Positions 1 to 8,918 of a stretch of 64,000 nucleotides of DNA are shown here, piece by piece; position 1 is the stretch's first letter, and each line of letters begins with the position of its first letter. Made by a program: the position numbers and the translations under genes. The stretch comes from Candidatus Enterococcus stercoripullorum (GTDB taxonomy: Bacteria > Bacillota > Bacilli > Lactobacillales > Enterococcaceae), in NCBI GenBank assembly GCA_019120335.1, contig DWVH01000015.1, forward strand, positions 1 to 64,000. The letters run 5' to 3'. Below the pieces are notes generated by a model. It had not been told where the DNA came from. It did not search any database and saw only the letters and a list, made by a program, of their open reading frames with translations.

Positions 1-11
1 GCGACTTTCAT

Positions 12-142
12 ATCATAACAAACGTTCAATTCATTGTCAAGCTTAATTTTTAAAAACTTTAAAACGCATTGAAAGTTTATTTTATTTAGTCGTTTGATTT
101 CAGCGACTTTGTTAGAATATCACGATTCAAAATGAACGTCAA
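12..142 (-). promoter_or_regulatory. Tandem strong promoters firing leftward out of the window
   Basis: On the minus strand there are two near-consensus sigma-A promoters with the same geometry. P1 is TTGACG (137-142), a 17-nt spacer and TATTCT (114-119). P2 is TTGACA (35-40), a 17-nt spacer and TATGAT (12-17). They are 102 nt apart, and both are followed by AAAGTCGC or AAAGTCGCTG, so the promoter cassettes look duplicated. Two matched strong promoters in tandem are typical of rRNA operons in lactic acid bacteria. The transcribed gene lies left of position 1 and cannot be seen. They are downstream of msrB and do not serve it. Confidence 0.65.
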
Positions 143-189
143 GAGATTTTTCTAAAAAAAATTATAAAAACGTTTCCGAACATCCATAA

Positions 190-627
190 CTATTCATTAG
201 AGAATAAAGCTAAGTAGTCACCATAACCCTTTGCAGCCATTTCTGCTTTGGGAATAAATTCTAAAGCTGCAGAATTGATACAATATCGCAAACCACCCTT
301 TTCAACAGGACCATCCGTAAAGACATGCCCTAAATGACTATCGGCCGCTTGACTTCTCACTTCAATTCGATGCATATTATGAGAAAAATCTGCTTTTTCT
401 TTGATTACTTGACGACTGACTGGTTTCGTAAAAGCTGGCCAGCCACATCCTGAATCATATTTATCACGTGAACTGAATAATACTTCTTTACTGACGATAT
501 CAACATAGATACCTTCTTCAAAAAATTGATCATATTTGCCACTAAACGGATACTCGGTAGCATTTTCTTGAGTGACTCTATAAGCCAAATCCGATAATTT
601 TGCTTTTTCTTTTTCATATGCAGTCAT
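190..627 (-). CDS. msrB: Peptide-methionine (R)-S-oxide reductase MsrB
   Basis: This 145-residue cytosolic repair enzyme reduces the R-sulfoxide of methionine in oxidised proteins. The SelR/MsrB fold covers almost the whole protein: SGCGWPAF near residue 62, then HLGHVF.DGP, then RYCIN with the catalytic cysteine near residue 115. The CxxC zinc pairs of some MsrB proteins are not evident. The ATG at 627 is preferred because AGGAG lies 8 nt before it; a GTG three codons upstream would overlap the ribosome-binding site. It follows ecfT on the same strand but behind a terminator, so it is probably a separate unit. The family assignment is secure. Confidence 0.95.
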   Translation of the reverse strand: MTAYEKEKAKLSDLAYRVTQENATEYPFSGKYDQFFEEGIYVDIVSKEVLFSSRDKYDSGCGWPAFTKPVSRQVIKEKADFSHNMHRIEVRSQAADSHLGHVFTDGPVEKGGLRYCINSAALEFIPKAEMAAKGYGDYLALFSNE

Positions 628-686
628 TCCACTCACTCCTAATTTGTTTTTCTTATTGTAACAAAACTTAACGAATTACGCACAAA

Positions 687-714
687 AAAAGGCCTCCGAC
701 AACGAAGACCTCTT
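687..714 (-). terminator. Terminator after ecfT
   Basis: On the minus strand an imperfect 12-bp stem (with G-U pairs) and a 4-nt loop is followed by a run of T residues, three bases after the ecfT stop codon. It should end the ecfA1-ecfA2-ecfT transcript before msrB. Confidence 0.75.
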
Positions 715-716
715 GT

Positions 717-1511
717 TTATTTTCTTAATAAAATTAATAATGCTGTTAATAAGACGAATACTAAAATTGTGATGGTATCTAATAATTGCCATTCCAATTT
801 ACGATATTTAGTCCTACCATCGCCACCTTGATAGCCACGTGCTTCCATTGCATAAGCCAAATCGATTGCTCGGGTAAAGCTAGAAACAAATAGCGGAATT
901 AATAGTGGAATGATGGCTTTCATTTTTTGGATTAAATTACCTTCTGAAAAATCCACACCACGCGCACGCTGAGCATTCATAATTTTCTCTGTTTCATCCA
1001 TTAAAGTTGGCACATATCGTAAAGCAATCGATAACATCAAAGAGAATTCATGAACTGGTAATTTCAACGCTTTTAATGGCTTTAGTAAGGATTCAATCGC
1101 ATCTGATAATTCCAAAGGCAAAGTGGTTAGTGTCAGAAGTGTAGACATAAAGATGATTAAGACAAACCGACAGAAAATGAAAATACCATTTGTCACGCCG
1201 TACTCTGTTAGTCTAAAAATCCACCACTGCCAATAAATTGTACCGCCATTTGTGAAAAAGACCTGCAAAAAGACGGTAAATAGGATTAGACCGATCAGTG
1301 CTTTTAAACCACGAACAAAAAATACTAGGTTAATTTTTGACAAGTAGATGGCAAAAAAGGTAAAAGCTGCGAGTAATAAATACGTTTGCCAGTTATTCGC
1401 TAAAAAGATAATCCCAATGAAATAAAAACTTGCGAACAATTTTGCTCGAGGATCCATCTGATGAATCAATGAATTACCTGGAATATAGCGACCAAAAATC
1501 AATTTATTCAT
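717..1511 (-). CDS. ecfT: ECF transporter transmembrane subunit EcfT
   Basis: Membrane scaffold (264 residues) of the energy-coupling-factor vitamin transporter. It couples the EcfA1/EcfA2 ATPases to exchangeable substrate-binding S components. Hydrophobic helices lie in the N-terminal half and at the extreme C-terminus. The two cytoplasmic coupling-helix Ala-Arg-Gly motifs are visible, QRARGVDF near residue 184 and MEARGYQG near residue 224. The start at 1511 has GAGGTGAGGGTG directly before it, and the ATGAATAA overlap with the ecfA2 stop implies translational coupling. No S gene is adjacent, as expected for the shared (group II) module; bioY and a PdxU-like gene elsewhere in the window are likely clients. 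Confidence 0.95.
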   Translation of the reverse strand: MNKLIFGRYIPGNSLIHQMDPRAKLFASFYFIGIIFLANNWQTYLLLAAFTFFAIYLSKINLVFFVRGLKALIGLILFTVFLQVFFTNGGTIYWQWWIFRLTEYGVTNGIFIFCRFVLIIFMSTLLTLTTLPLELSDAIESLLKPLKALKLPVHEFSLMLSIALRYVPTLMDETEKIMNAQRARGVDFSEGNLIQKMKAIIPLLIPLFVSSFTRAIDLAYAMEARGYQGGDGRTKYRKLEWQLLDTITILVFVLLTALLILLRK

Positions 1512-2373
1512 CACCCTCACCTCGCTGTCTAATAATTTCATCGGCTAAAGCTTGAGGAGTCAGTGGTAATTGGGCAAACTTCATTCCTTTTTCTTGAAGT
1601 TTTAGCGCAAATTGAGTCGCTGTAGGTACGCCCAATTGCTTTTCATACAACCAATCGACATCTTGGAATAATTCTGATGGTGTTCCTTCTTTCACCACAC
1701 GTCCTTTTTCTAAAGCATACACATAATCTGCATAATCAGCCACATCATCCATCAAGTGCGTGACTAAAACTAGGGTTAAGCCACGTTCTTTATGCAAACG
1801 CCAAAACATATCCATCATTTCTTTACGCCCTTGTGGATCTAGTCCGGCTGTAGGTTCATCTAGCACTAGTACTTCTGGTTGCATCGCCAAAACACCAGCA
1901 ATCGCCACACGTCGCATTTGTCCACCTGATAAATCAAAAGGAGAACGCTCAAGATAGCTTTCATCTAATCCTACTAATTTCAATGTATCTTTCGCAATTT
2001 GTTTGGCCTCTTCCAGACTTACTCCAAAGTTTTGTGGTCCAAAGGCAATGTCTTTTTCTACTGTTTCTTCAAATAATTGAGATTCTGGGAACTGAAAGAC
2101 AATCCCTACTTTTTTACGGATGGGTTTTAAGTTTTTATTATCGGTTTGAGGCGTAATCACACGTTCACCGATACTTACAGTTCCTTTCGTTGGTTTGAGT
2201 AAAGCATTTAAATGTTGAAGTAAAGTTGATTTACCACTACCAGTATGCCCGATTAAAGCGGTAAAACTTCCCTCTTTTATTGCTAAATTAATATCAAAGA
2301 GTGCACGATACTCAAAAGGGGTATTGGGTTGGTAAGTAAAATCTACTTGTTCAAAACGGATGTCCATAGCCAA
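1504..2373 (-). CDS. ecfA2: ECF transporter ATPase EcfA2
   Basis: ABC-type ATPase (289 residues) that pairs with EcfA1 to drive EcfT-coupled vitamin import. Seen in order: Walker [10 protein letters not shown] near residue 42, Q-loop [13 protein letters not shown], signature LSGGQMRR, Walker B VLVLDEPT and a TH switch histidine. The Q-loop FQFPE is typical of the EcfA2 type. The start overlaps the 3' end of ecfA1 by 31 nt, and a second ATG two codons in is an alternative start. It is the middle gene of ecfA1-ecfA2-ecfT. Confidence 0.95.
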   Translation of the reverse strand: MAMDIRFEQVDFTYQPNTPFEYRALFDINLAIKEGSFTALIGHTGSGKSTLLQHLNALLKPTKGTVSIGERVITPQTDNKNLKPIRKKVGIVFQFPESQLFEETVEKDIAFGPQNFGVSLEEAKQIAKDTLKLVGLDESYLERSPFDLSGGQMRRVAIAGVLAMQPEVLVLDEPTAGLDPQGRKEMMDMFWRLHKERGLTLVLVTHLMDDVADYADYVYALEKGRVVKEGTPSELFQDVDWLYEKQLGVPTATQFALKLQEKGMKFAQLPLTPQALADEIIRQRGEGDE

Positions 2374-3185
2374 TCCACCATCCCTTCTTCAGTCATATAA
2401 TCTTCAGGTACGTCCACACCACGAGCTTTTAAGGCTGACTTCAAGCGCTCTGGAAATGGCAAATCTAATCCTAGCTCAATTAATTTTTCCCCTTGAGAAA
2501 AGATTTCTTCTGGCGTACCTTCTTGGATAAGTTTTCCTTTTTTCATCACAAAAATTCGATTAGCATTAGCTGCTTCATCGATATCATGAGTAATCGATAA
2601 AACGGTTAAATTATTTTCTTCTTTAATTTTCTTCACTGTAGCAATCACTTCTAAGCGACCTTCAGGATCAAGCATACTCGTTGCTTCATCAAGAATAATC
2701 ACATTAGGTCTTAAAGCCACAATTCCAGCAATGGCGACACGTTGTTTTTGACCACCTGAAAGTCTTGATGGTTCTTTACGCATAAATTCGGCCATTCGCA
2801 CTTGCTCTAGTGATTCTCTTACACGTACCAACATTTCTTCTCGCGGCACACCTTGATTTTCCAAACCAAAAGCGACATCATCTTCTACAGTCGATCCGAC
2901 AAATTGATTATCAGGATTTTGAAAGACCATCCCAACGTTACGACGTACTTCCCAGATGTTTTTTTCATTTATTTCTTGACCATTGACCTTGATACTTCCT
3001 GATTCTGGTAGCAACAAGCCATTAATCGTCTTTGCGAGCGTTGATTTTCCCGAACCATTATGTCCGATAATCGCAATCCATTCGCCTTGATTAATGTTCA
3101 ATGACACTTTATTTAAAGCAGGCATTTGAGCTTCTTCTTGATAGCGAAAAGTCAAATCCTTCATTTCAATTATTGGTTGCATCAT
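2343..3185 (-). CDS. ecfA1: ECF transporter ATPase EcfA1
   Basis: First ATPase (280 residues) of the energy-coupling module. Walker A is GHNGSGKST near residue 41, followed by Q-loop [13 protein letters not shown], signature LSGGQKQRV and Walker B VIILDEAT. Here the catalytic glutamate of Walker B is followed by Ala-Thr, the usual EcfA1 form. Two adjacent ATG codons (3185 and 3182) are possible starts; GAGG lies 4 or 7 nt upstream. In many Firmicutes these genes directly follow rplQ; here a surface-protein gene lies between them. Confidence 0.95.
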   Translation of the reverse strand: MMQPIIEMKDLTFRYQEEAQMPALNKVSLNINQGEWIAIIGHNGSGKSTLAKTINGLLLPESGSIKVNGQEINEKNIWEVRRNVGMVFQNPDNQFVGSTVEDDVAFGLENQGVPREEMLVRVRESLEQVRMAEFMRKEPSRLSGGQKQRVAIAGIVALRPNVIILDEATSMLDPEGRLEVIATVKKIKEENNLTVLSITHDIDEAANANRIFVMKKGKLIQEGTPEEIFSQGEKLIELGLDLPFPERLKSALKARGVDVPEDYMTEEGMVDWLWTSVLNK

Positions 3186-3217
3186 TTATCCTCATTTTTC
3201 ATTTCATTACAAGCCTT

Positions 3218-3246
3218 ACCATACCAAAAAAACAATAGAATTTCAA
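3218..3246 (-). promoter_or_regulatory. Promoter of the ecfA1-ecfA2-ecfT operon
   Basis: Minus strand TTGAAA (3241-3246), a 17-nt spacer and TATGGT (3218-3223), about 30 nt before ecfA1. It lies downstream of the surface-protein terminator, so the ECF genes have their own promoter rather than depending on read-through from the ribosomal operon. Confidence 0.6.
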
Positions 3247-3290
3247 TCTTTCTAACTCGTTTTATTGTCTTGACATAAACATTTAGAACA

Positions 3291-3341
3291 AAAAAAGCGA
3301 ATAGCTACACTTCTTAATAGCAAAGCATAGACTATTCGCTT
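3291..3341 (-). terminator. Terminator after the surface-protein gene
   Basis: AAGCGAATAG and CTATTCGCTT form a perfect 10-bp stem around a loop of about 27 nt. On the minus strand it is followed by seven T residues, 24 nt after the surface-protein stop codon. Confidence 0.8.
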
Positions 3342-3365
3342 ATAAGAGGATTGATTTATTGATTG

Positions 3366-6300
3366 TTAGTGATGCCAGCGACTTTTTCTATCAAAGTAAA
3401 TCACAATACCCGCTAGACCTAAAGATACTACGCCTAACCATAGATAACCATTTTGTTTCATTCCAGTAGCAGGTAAATCATTTTTATACTTAGTTTTGGC
3501 AACAGGGCTTTGTTTTGGTTTGCTTACTTTAGCCTCTGTTTGTTTATTTGGTTTCCCTTGGTTCTCGTTATTAGGAAGTTTCTTGTCATTATCTGATTCT
3601 TTCCCTGGTTCTGGACCTTTCTCTGGTTCCTTTTCGGGTTCTTTCCCTGGCTTCGTTGGTGTTGGTTCAGGTTCTTCTGGTTTTTCCTCTGGTTCCGTCG
3701 GTGTTGGTTCAGGTTCTTCTGGTTTTTCTTCTGGTTCCGTCGGTGTTGGTTCAGGTTCTTCTGGTTTTTCTTCTGGTTCCGTCGGCGTTGGGGCTGGTTC
3801 GTCTGGTTTTCCCTCTGGTTCCGTCGGTGTTGGTTCAGGTTCGTCCGGTTTTTCCTCTGGCTCCGTTGGTGTTGGTTCAGGTTCTTCTGGTTTTTCTTCT
3901 GGTTCCGTTGGTGTTGGGGCCGGTTCGTCCGGTTTTCCCTCTGGTTCCGTTGGTGTTGATTCAGGTTCGTCTGGTTTTTCCTCTGGTTCCGTCGGCGTTG
4001 AGGACGGTTCGTCTGGTTTTCCCTCTGGTTCCGTCGGTGTTGGGGCCGGTTCGTCCGGTTTTTCTTCTGGTTCCGTTGGCTTTGGAGCTGGTTCGTCCGG
4101 TTTTTTCTCTGGTTCCGTCGGCATTGGGTCCGGTTCGTCCGGTTTTTCCTCTGGTTTTTTCTCTGGTTCCGTTGGTGTTGGGGATTGTTCGTCTGGTTTT
4201 TCCTCTGCTTCCGTCGGTGTTGGGGATTGTTCGTCTGGTTTTTCTTCTGGTTCCGTCGGTGTTGGGTCTGGTTCGTCTGGTTTTTCTTCTGGTTTTTTCT
4301 CTGGTTCCGTCGGCGTTGGGTCCGGTTCGTCTGGTTTTTCCTCTGGCTCCGTCGGTGTTGGGGATAGTTCTTCTTCCACAACTGTTTTCACTTCATTACT
4401 TTTCACATTTAGCTCTGGAATATTTTCATGAGTAACCAAAGCATGGTTGAGAATTTCGCCGGCTTTTTTCCTTAACACTTTCGCCCTAAAAGTAATTGTC
4501 TGGATTTTTCCTTGTTCTAGGTCGATTGGCACACTTAAAGTATTCCCATCAAAGCTTCCCACGTCCGTCTTCAACGCTTGTAAATCCTCAGATAGTTTAT
4601 CGGTTAAATGTCCCTTCCATCTTGCTGTACCCGTGTTTTCTACAGTAAGTTGGTATGTTAAGGTATCGCCTGTTTTCGCCTCTGCCTTATCGACAACTTT
4701 CTTCACTGCCAGTTTGCGAACATGAATCTGGGTTTCGACTGTATTGCTATCTATATTGAAATCAGGATTTTCAGCATTCAATCCAGAGAACCTATTTACT
4801 ATTTTACCGTCTTCTTCTTTTACGACCTTAGCCTTAAATGATAGTTTCAGTTCTTGACCTGGTTTGATGGTCACCAAATAACGCAAACGATGATCATGCC
4901 ACACTTTTTCATCTGAAACTGTTAAATCTTCAGCATTTCCCCATAGCTTATCCGTAATCGCCTTGGTATTCACCTTGGTCGAATGTGCGACATAATTTAA
5001 ATCTTTTTCAGGCAATACATCTTCCAACGTACCATACCATGTACCATCGCCAGTATTCTTCACGTTGAAAGTATACTGAAGTACCTCTTTTGGATAGGCT
5101 GTTGTCTTATCTACTTCCTTGAGTACTTGTAATACAGGCTTAGTTAATTCTCCCACTCCACGCGCTTCAACCACATTAGAATCTAAAAGGAAAGTCTTAC
5201 CTTCTTGCGTTAAAAGCGAAGAATTATGACTCAACAAATTAGCTGGGTTATGACTGGCTCGCATTTGAATTAAGAGTTTTTTCACGGTATTTGCTTGCAT
5301 TTCTTTCTTCAAGACAACCTTAATGCTCTTCACTCTAGAAGCATCGACACTATCCGTCAATGTTTGCCAATTTGCGGTAGTTAATTTTGGAATATCTTGC
5401 ACCTCACTATAATATACGTCAAAATCCGGATCACTTTGAGCAATCTTTTTGAAAATCGCCCCATCCGTACTACCTCGGTCAATTATACGGTCCTGATCGT
5501 TCATCGTATCCCCTTTATGCGGTAAAATATTATAAAAGGCATAAGGTTTACTTGTTTGTTTTGTCCGATTTTCCAAATTAATTTCATAATAAAATTCTTC
5601 CAATGGGCTCACAATTAATGGATGAACCGATAAATCTTCTGGCGTATGACCAATCTTTTCATGGATAATCACTTCTTCTGGCGGACCAAAATCCACTTTT
5701 GTCATCGCTTTCAAGACTGATTTCCCTACAAACGTCCCCTTGCCATCCAAGTCTAACTGATTATTTTGCACAATAGTTGATTCATCTGCCCAACCATAAG
5801 CCTTCTTCAATACAGTAGAATCATACCAGTAAATATAATGATCTAATTGATGGACAGCCTTGGTCAAATATTTATTAAACTGAATTTGTTGACGGAAAGT
5901 ATAACGATATTTTTGAATCGGGTAATTTTCACCACTATCGATTTCTTTTAACGTCTTGGTAAATATCAAAGCCGTCTTATCGGTGCCTAAATAATGATGA
6001 ACAACTTGATAGCCCATTTTTTCCAACGGACGATGGTATTCATTCTTCACATCGATGCCATCTGGTAAAAGCGTCACAATCGTAAACGGCATGTCTGGTT
6101 TGACGTTATTTGGCGTTAAAATGTAGGCCAGACGTGTTTTGTCTTCATTATGTGCTTCAATTGAGGTTTGCCAATTATCATCGTATTCCACTCTCAAGCC
6201 TAAAAAAGCCCGATCATAACTTCCGACAGCTTCTGTATATTTTTCACCAATAATTTTCCCTTGGTCATCACTGTAATACGCAAATCCCCAGTTATGCAGC

Positions 6301-8246
6301 ATGATACTACTGGTTGATTCATCAGATGCAAAGATTTCATTTGGCCATTTTTCATCGATGACTTTGGTTTTAACAGTCAAATATACATCATTACGTGCTA
6401 AAATTGGTTTTGAAAATTCAGCTTTGATATATTCAATCTCAGGCGTCAAGGAAATCGCTTGACCAGACTCAACATTATCTTGAAGTAGTCGAAATTGCGT
6501 TTCCCGTAAAGTTTTGCCGTATAATTTGATGGTACCCACATCGACACCTTCTGGAATATGCACAGTTACTTCCTTGAATTCTAAAATCTTTTCACCTGCC
6601 GTTAAAATACTAGTGTCCGCGGCTGTATAAATTCGTGGACCATTATTATTAATCAAGTCCCCTAAACCATTAATGTAATACTTTTGGGCCGCCATTCTTT
6701 CTTCAAATTTTGGCGAAACTTGCCATTCCATTTCATTCTTACTTTCATCAAAGGCGCCACCACCAGCAATCAATTGTTTATCCACACTACCTGAACCAAA
6801 TTTTGTTTGCCAAGCATAAGGCGTAAATCTAACTGAATGACTACTAATATTCTTGCCTTGTTCATCAAACAAAGAAATACTATTGGTGATTTTTTGTCCC
6901 AATTTCACATGGCGAAGTTTGACTGGTAGGCGTAGTTGCAATCTCCGTGTCCTATGTTCTTCCATATATTTACCTAGGTCTGGAAATGAAACTGTACGCG
7001 TTGCTTCATCATAAGTCCAAGGAGCAGCTTCTGGGGCATCTTTATCAAATTCCATGCCCTCTGGTAATACGTCCTTTATTGTTCCTACTGCGTGATAATA
7101 GACCCCATAATCATCGAAAAGACCGCCATTTATTACGGTAATTAAATAGTAGCAAGTCAATAACTCATCTAAACGATTGCTTGAATAGGTTGGATCATTA
7201 TTATCTGGCATGCCGACATCTTGATTAATATCGTAATACGGCTGATCAGAACCTTTATTCACCACGTATTTCGTAATGGACGGATCATGCGTTTTGGCTG
7301 TAGCTTTTAGTTCACTATAACCTATTTTATGTTCACGTAGATACAAGGTTGAACTAACTGGTGTTTCGCTACCCGGTGGAGTCGTATACATCGCATGCTT
7401 AAAGATGATTGGAAAAGCAATAATTCCGCCACCAGCTACTGGATTATAATAGACTTTTCGAATATAGTATTCATCATCGTCCATCGATTCCACATTTTTG
7501 ACGCTATCTAGTTTCGGAATTTCCACACTACCTGCTTTCACATATTTTTTAGCAATTTTTATCATTGAATATACGCCATCAGTAACTTTATCATTATCAA
7601 ATTCTAAACGTTGATAAATACGGAATAGTTTACCTGTATAAACACTCAAACCTTCTCCATCTGGATCAAACTCTAAATAAAAGCTTACCTTTGTCACATC
7701 AATATCTAAAGGTGTCGAAATATCGCTCGTTGATGGACCAGAAGCGGTGACTTTACTTTGAATTTTAGGAGCAGCTAATGATATTTTTGGTTGTGATGAG
7801 GCATTGGATACCTGAGTTTCAGTTGCACTTGAGTCTTTTGTTTTATTATCACTTGGAGTAACATTATCAGTTGTCTTTGAAGTGGCAGTTGTATTTTCAC
7901 TTGAGGTAACATTGTTGTTTTCATTTTGAGAAGTTACAGTTGAATTGCTAGTACTTGAAGAAGCTGTACTAGTAGTGACATTTGATTGATTAGCATTGGA
8001 ATCAAGAGGTGTACTTGACCTTGATTCATTCGTTACAGAACTTCGATTTGCAGTTGGTGGTGAAATTGTATTCGTTTTTGACACGTCTTGCATAGATTCT
8101 GTGGTAGGCTGATTCACAACACTCATATTCGAATCCTGTGCATAGACTTCAGATAAAACAAAAAACGGACTTAATAGACTCCCAAACAGTAAAATCAAAG
8201 TCCCCACCAAAATGATAAGTCTTTTCCCTATCTTTGACACAATCAT
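3366..8246 (-). CDS. Large LPXTG-anchored surface protein with Pro-rich repeat stalk
   Basis: A 1626-residue wall-anchored protein. Visible parts in order: signal peptide (residues 1 to about 37, cleavage near VYAQ-D); a Ser/Thr/Asn-rich linker to about 170; a long unassigned region of about 860 residues, presumably the functional head; two related beta-type domains resembling DUF11/conserved-repeat modules (about 1035-1170 and 1177-1288, each with a QYTFNVKNTG or TYQLTVENTG core); a Pro/Glu/Thr stalk of about 17 units (1292-1535); a Lys/Asn-rich wall-spanning stretch; sortase signal LPATG at 1591; a hydrophobic helix; and a basic tail ending RKSRWHH. The start is set by AAGGAGGGA before the ATG. 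A role in adhesion is inferred only from the architecture. It has its own promoter and terminator and sits between rplQ and ecfA1, an unusual place for an accessory gene. Confidence 0.92.
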   Translation of the reverse strand: MIVSKIGKRLIILVGTLILLFGSLLSPFFVLSEVYAQDSNMSVVNQPTTESMQDVSKTNTISPPTANRSSVTNESRSSTPLDSNANQSNVTTSTASSSTSNSTVTSQNENNNVTSSENTTATSKTTDNVTPSDNKTKDSSATETQVSNASSQPKISLAAPKIQSKVTASGPSTSDISTPLDIDVTKVSFYLEFDPDGEGLSVYTGKLFRIYQRLEFDNDKVTDGVYSMIKIAKKYVKAGSVEIPKLDSVKNVESMDDDEYYIRKVYYNPVAGGGIIAFPIIFKHAMYTTPPGSETPVSSTLYLREHKIGYSELKATAKTHDPSITKYVVNKGSDQPYYDINQDVGMPDNNDPTYSSNRLDELLTCYYLITVINGGLFDDYGVYYHAVGTIKDVLPEGMEFDKDAPEAAPWTYDEATRTVSFPDLGKYMEEHRTRRLQLRLPVKLRHVKLGQKITNSISLFDEQGKNISSHSVRFTPYAWQTKFGSGSVDKQLIAGGGAFDESKNEMEWQVSPKFEERMAAQKYYINGLGDLINNNGPRIYTAADTSILTAGEKILEFKEVTVHIPEGVDVGTIKLYGKTLRETQFRLLQDNVESGQAISLTPEIEYIKAEFSKPILARNDVYLTVKTKVIDEKWPNEIFASDESTSSIMLHNWGFAYYSDDQGKIIGEKYTEAVGSYDRAFLGLRVEYDDNWQTSIEAHNEDKTRLAYILTPNNVKPDMPFTIVTLLPDGIDVKNEYHRPLEKMGYQVVHHYLGTDKTALIFTKTLKEIDSGENYPIQKYRYTFRQQIQFNKYLTKAVHQLDHYIYWYDSTVLKKAYGWADESTIVQNNQLDLDGKGTFVGKSVLKAMTKVDFGPPEEVIIHEKIGHTPEDLSVHPLIVSPLEEFYYEINLENRTKQTSKPYAFYNILPHKGDTMNDQDRIIDRGSTDGAIFKKIAQSDPDFDVYYSEVQDIPKLTTANWQTLTDSVDASRVKSIKVVLKKEMQANTVKKLLIQMRASHNPANLLSHNSSLLTQEGKTFLLDSNVVEARGVGELTKPVLQVLKEVDKTTAYPKEVLQYTFNVKNTGDGTWYGTLEDVLPEKDLNYVAHSTKVNTKAITDKLWGNAEDLTVSDEKVWHDHRLRYLVTIKPGQELKLSFKAKVVKEEDGKIVNRFSGLNAENPDFNIDSNTVETQIHVRKLAVKKVVDKAEAKTGDTLTYQLTVENTGTARWKGHLTDKLSEDLQALKTDVGSFDGNTLSVPIDLEQGKIQTITFRAKVLRKKAGEILNHALVTHENIPELNVKSNEVKTVVEEELSPTPTEPEEKPDEPDPTPTEPEKKPEEKPDEPDPTPTEPEEKPDEQSPTPTEAEEKPDEQSPTPTEPEKKPEEKPDEPDPMPTEPEKKPDEPAPKPTEPEEKPDEPAPTPTEPEGKPDEPSSTPTEPEEKPDEPESTPTEPEGKPDEPAPTPTEPEEKPEEPEPTPTEPEEKPDEPEPTPTEPEGKPDEPAPTPTEPEEKPEEPEPTPTEPEEKPEEPEPTPTEPEEKPEEPEPTPTKPGKEPEKEPEKGPEPGKESDNDKKLPNNENQGKPNKQTEAKVSKPKQSPVAKTKYKNDLPATGMKQNGYLWLGVVSLGLAGIVIYFDRKSRWHH
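3630..4372 (-). repeat. 42-nt tandem repeat array coding the Pro-rich stalk
   Basis: About 16 recognisable 14-residue units of the form PTPTEPEEKPDEPE plus one degenerate unit at the C-terminal end. Most are 42 nt; two are 54 nt because of an extra KPEE insertion. Three units near the 3' end of the gene are identical in protein sequence, while the N-terminal units differ (DEQS, TEAE, PMPT, PKPT). This pattern suggests recent expansion at the wall-proximal end. Because the repeat lacks stop codons in other frames, long spurious reading frames appear on both strands here. Confidence 0.9.
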
Positions 8247-8281
8247 TCCCTCCTTTAATTGTATTCGTTTACACTTTAATT

Positions 8282-8311
8282 ATAATACAATCAATATTTT
8301 CTGCACGTCAA
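8282..8311 (-). promoter_or_regulatory. Promoter of the surface-protein gene
   Basis: Minus strand TTGACG (8306-8311), an 18-nt spacer and TATTAT (8282-8287), about 35 nt before the start codon. The -35 box directly abuts the terminator hairpin of the ribosomal operon, a compact terminator-promoter junction. Confidence 0.55.
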
Positions 8312-8358
8312 AAAGCCCAGTATGTAAAGTTTATCCTTTGCATACTGGGCAAAAAAAA
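8311..8358. terminator. Bidirectional terminator closing the S10-spc-alpha operon
   Basis: GCCCAGTATG (8315-8324) and CATACTGGGC (8341-8350) form a perfect 10-bp stem with a 16-nt loop. It is followed by eight A residues on the plus strand and flanked by a short T run on the minus strand. It lies about 160 nt after rplQ. Confidence 0.8.
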
Positions 8359-8394
8359 TAAACGATTGAAAACCAACCGTCTCATACAAATATC

Positions 8395-8511
8395 TTATGA
8401 TGAGTGCTTACCCTCTGATGACAACTCACCAGAGGGTAGCGACGAGCTAGACTCGGAAAGTAGTAGCACTTCCAACATCATAACACTCAAAATTACAATA
8501 GTGTCAACTTA
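8395..8511 (-). ncRNA. Structured rplQ 3' region, candidate L17 downstream element
   Basis: Directly after the rplQ stop there are about 120 nt with no coding potential, containing a perfect 9-bp hairpin (TACCCTCTG 8409-8417 with CAGAGGGTA 8430-8438). An RNA motif called the L17 downstream element is known immediately after rplQ in lactic acid bacteria and Listeria. Position and structure agree with it, but I could not align to the model, so this is an inference. Confidence 0.4.
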
Positions 8512-8892
8512 TTAAACAAGTTCTAAGATAACCATTGGTGCAGCATCTCCACGTCTTGGTTCAGTCTTCAAGATGCGAGTATATCCACCATTACGGTCAG
8601 CATAACGAGGAGCGATATCGTTGAATAATTTTTGTAATGCAGATTCAACTACGATTTCTTCGCCTTCTTCACGCACGCTAGCGATTTCGTTACGTACGAA
8701 TGCAGCAGCTTGACGACGAGCATGTAAATCTCCGCGTTTTCCTAAAGTAATCATTTTTTCAGCAGTAGAACGTACTTCCTTCGCGCGAGCTTCAGTAGTA
8801 ACAATACGTTCGTTAATGAATAAATCAGTTGTTAAGTCACGTAACATCGCTTTACGTTGAGAAGATGTACGTCCTAATTTACGGTAACTCAT
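8512..8892 (-). CDS. rplQ: 50S ribosomal protein L17
   Basis: L17 of the large ribosomal subunit, 126 residues, the usual short bacterial length. The N-terminus [20 protein letters not shown] is the family hallmark. It is the last gene of the alpha operon, 26 nt after rpoA. A structured RNA and a terminator follow it. Confidence 0.97.
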   Translation of the reverse strand: MSYRKLGRTSSQRKAMLRDLTTDLFINERIVTTEARAKEVRSTAEKMITLGKRGDLHARRQAAAFVRNEIASVREEGEEIVVESALQKLFNDIAPRYADRNGGYTRILKTEPRRGDAAPMVILELV

Positions 8893-8918
8893 TTAGTTTT
8901 CCCTCCCTCAATGAAAGA

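Noticed and set aside
3630-4372. CRISPR array
   Set aside because: The repeats are contiguous, in frame and without unique spacers; they encode a Pro-rich stalk. No cas genes are present and no other array was seen.
3496-4435. Long plus-strand open frames (Gly/Ser-rich and Val/Leu/Pro-rich) opposite the surface-protein repeats
   Set aside because: They are by-products of a stop-free 42-nt repeat. They lack ribosome-binding sites, and the minus frame is clearly the coding one with signal peptide and LPATG anchor.
8477-8507. TTGACA and TATGAT on the minus strand right after rplQ, as a second surface-protein promoter
   Set aside because: Spacing is 19 nt and a terminator lies downstream before the gene; the position also overlaps the candidate L17 element. 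Kept only as a weak possibility.
8234-8515. A 93-codon plus-strand frame in the surface-protein leader
   Set aside because: It runs through a terminator hairpin and a structured RNA region, has no ribosome-binding site and resembles no protein.
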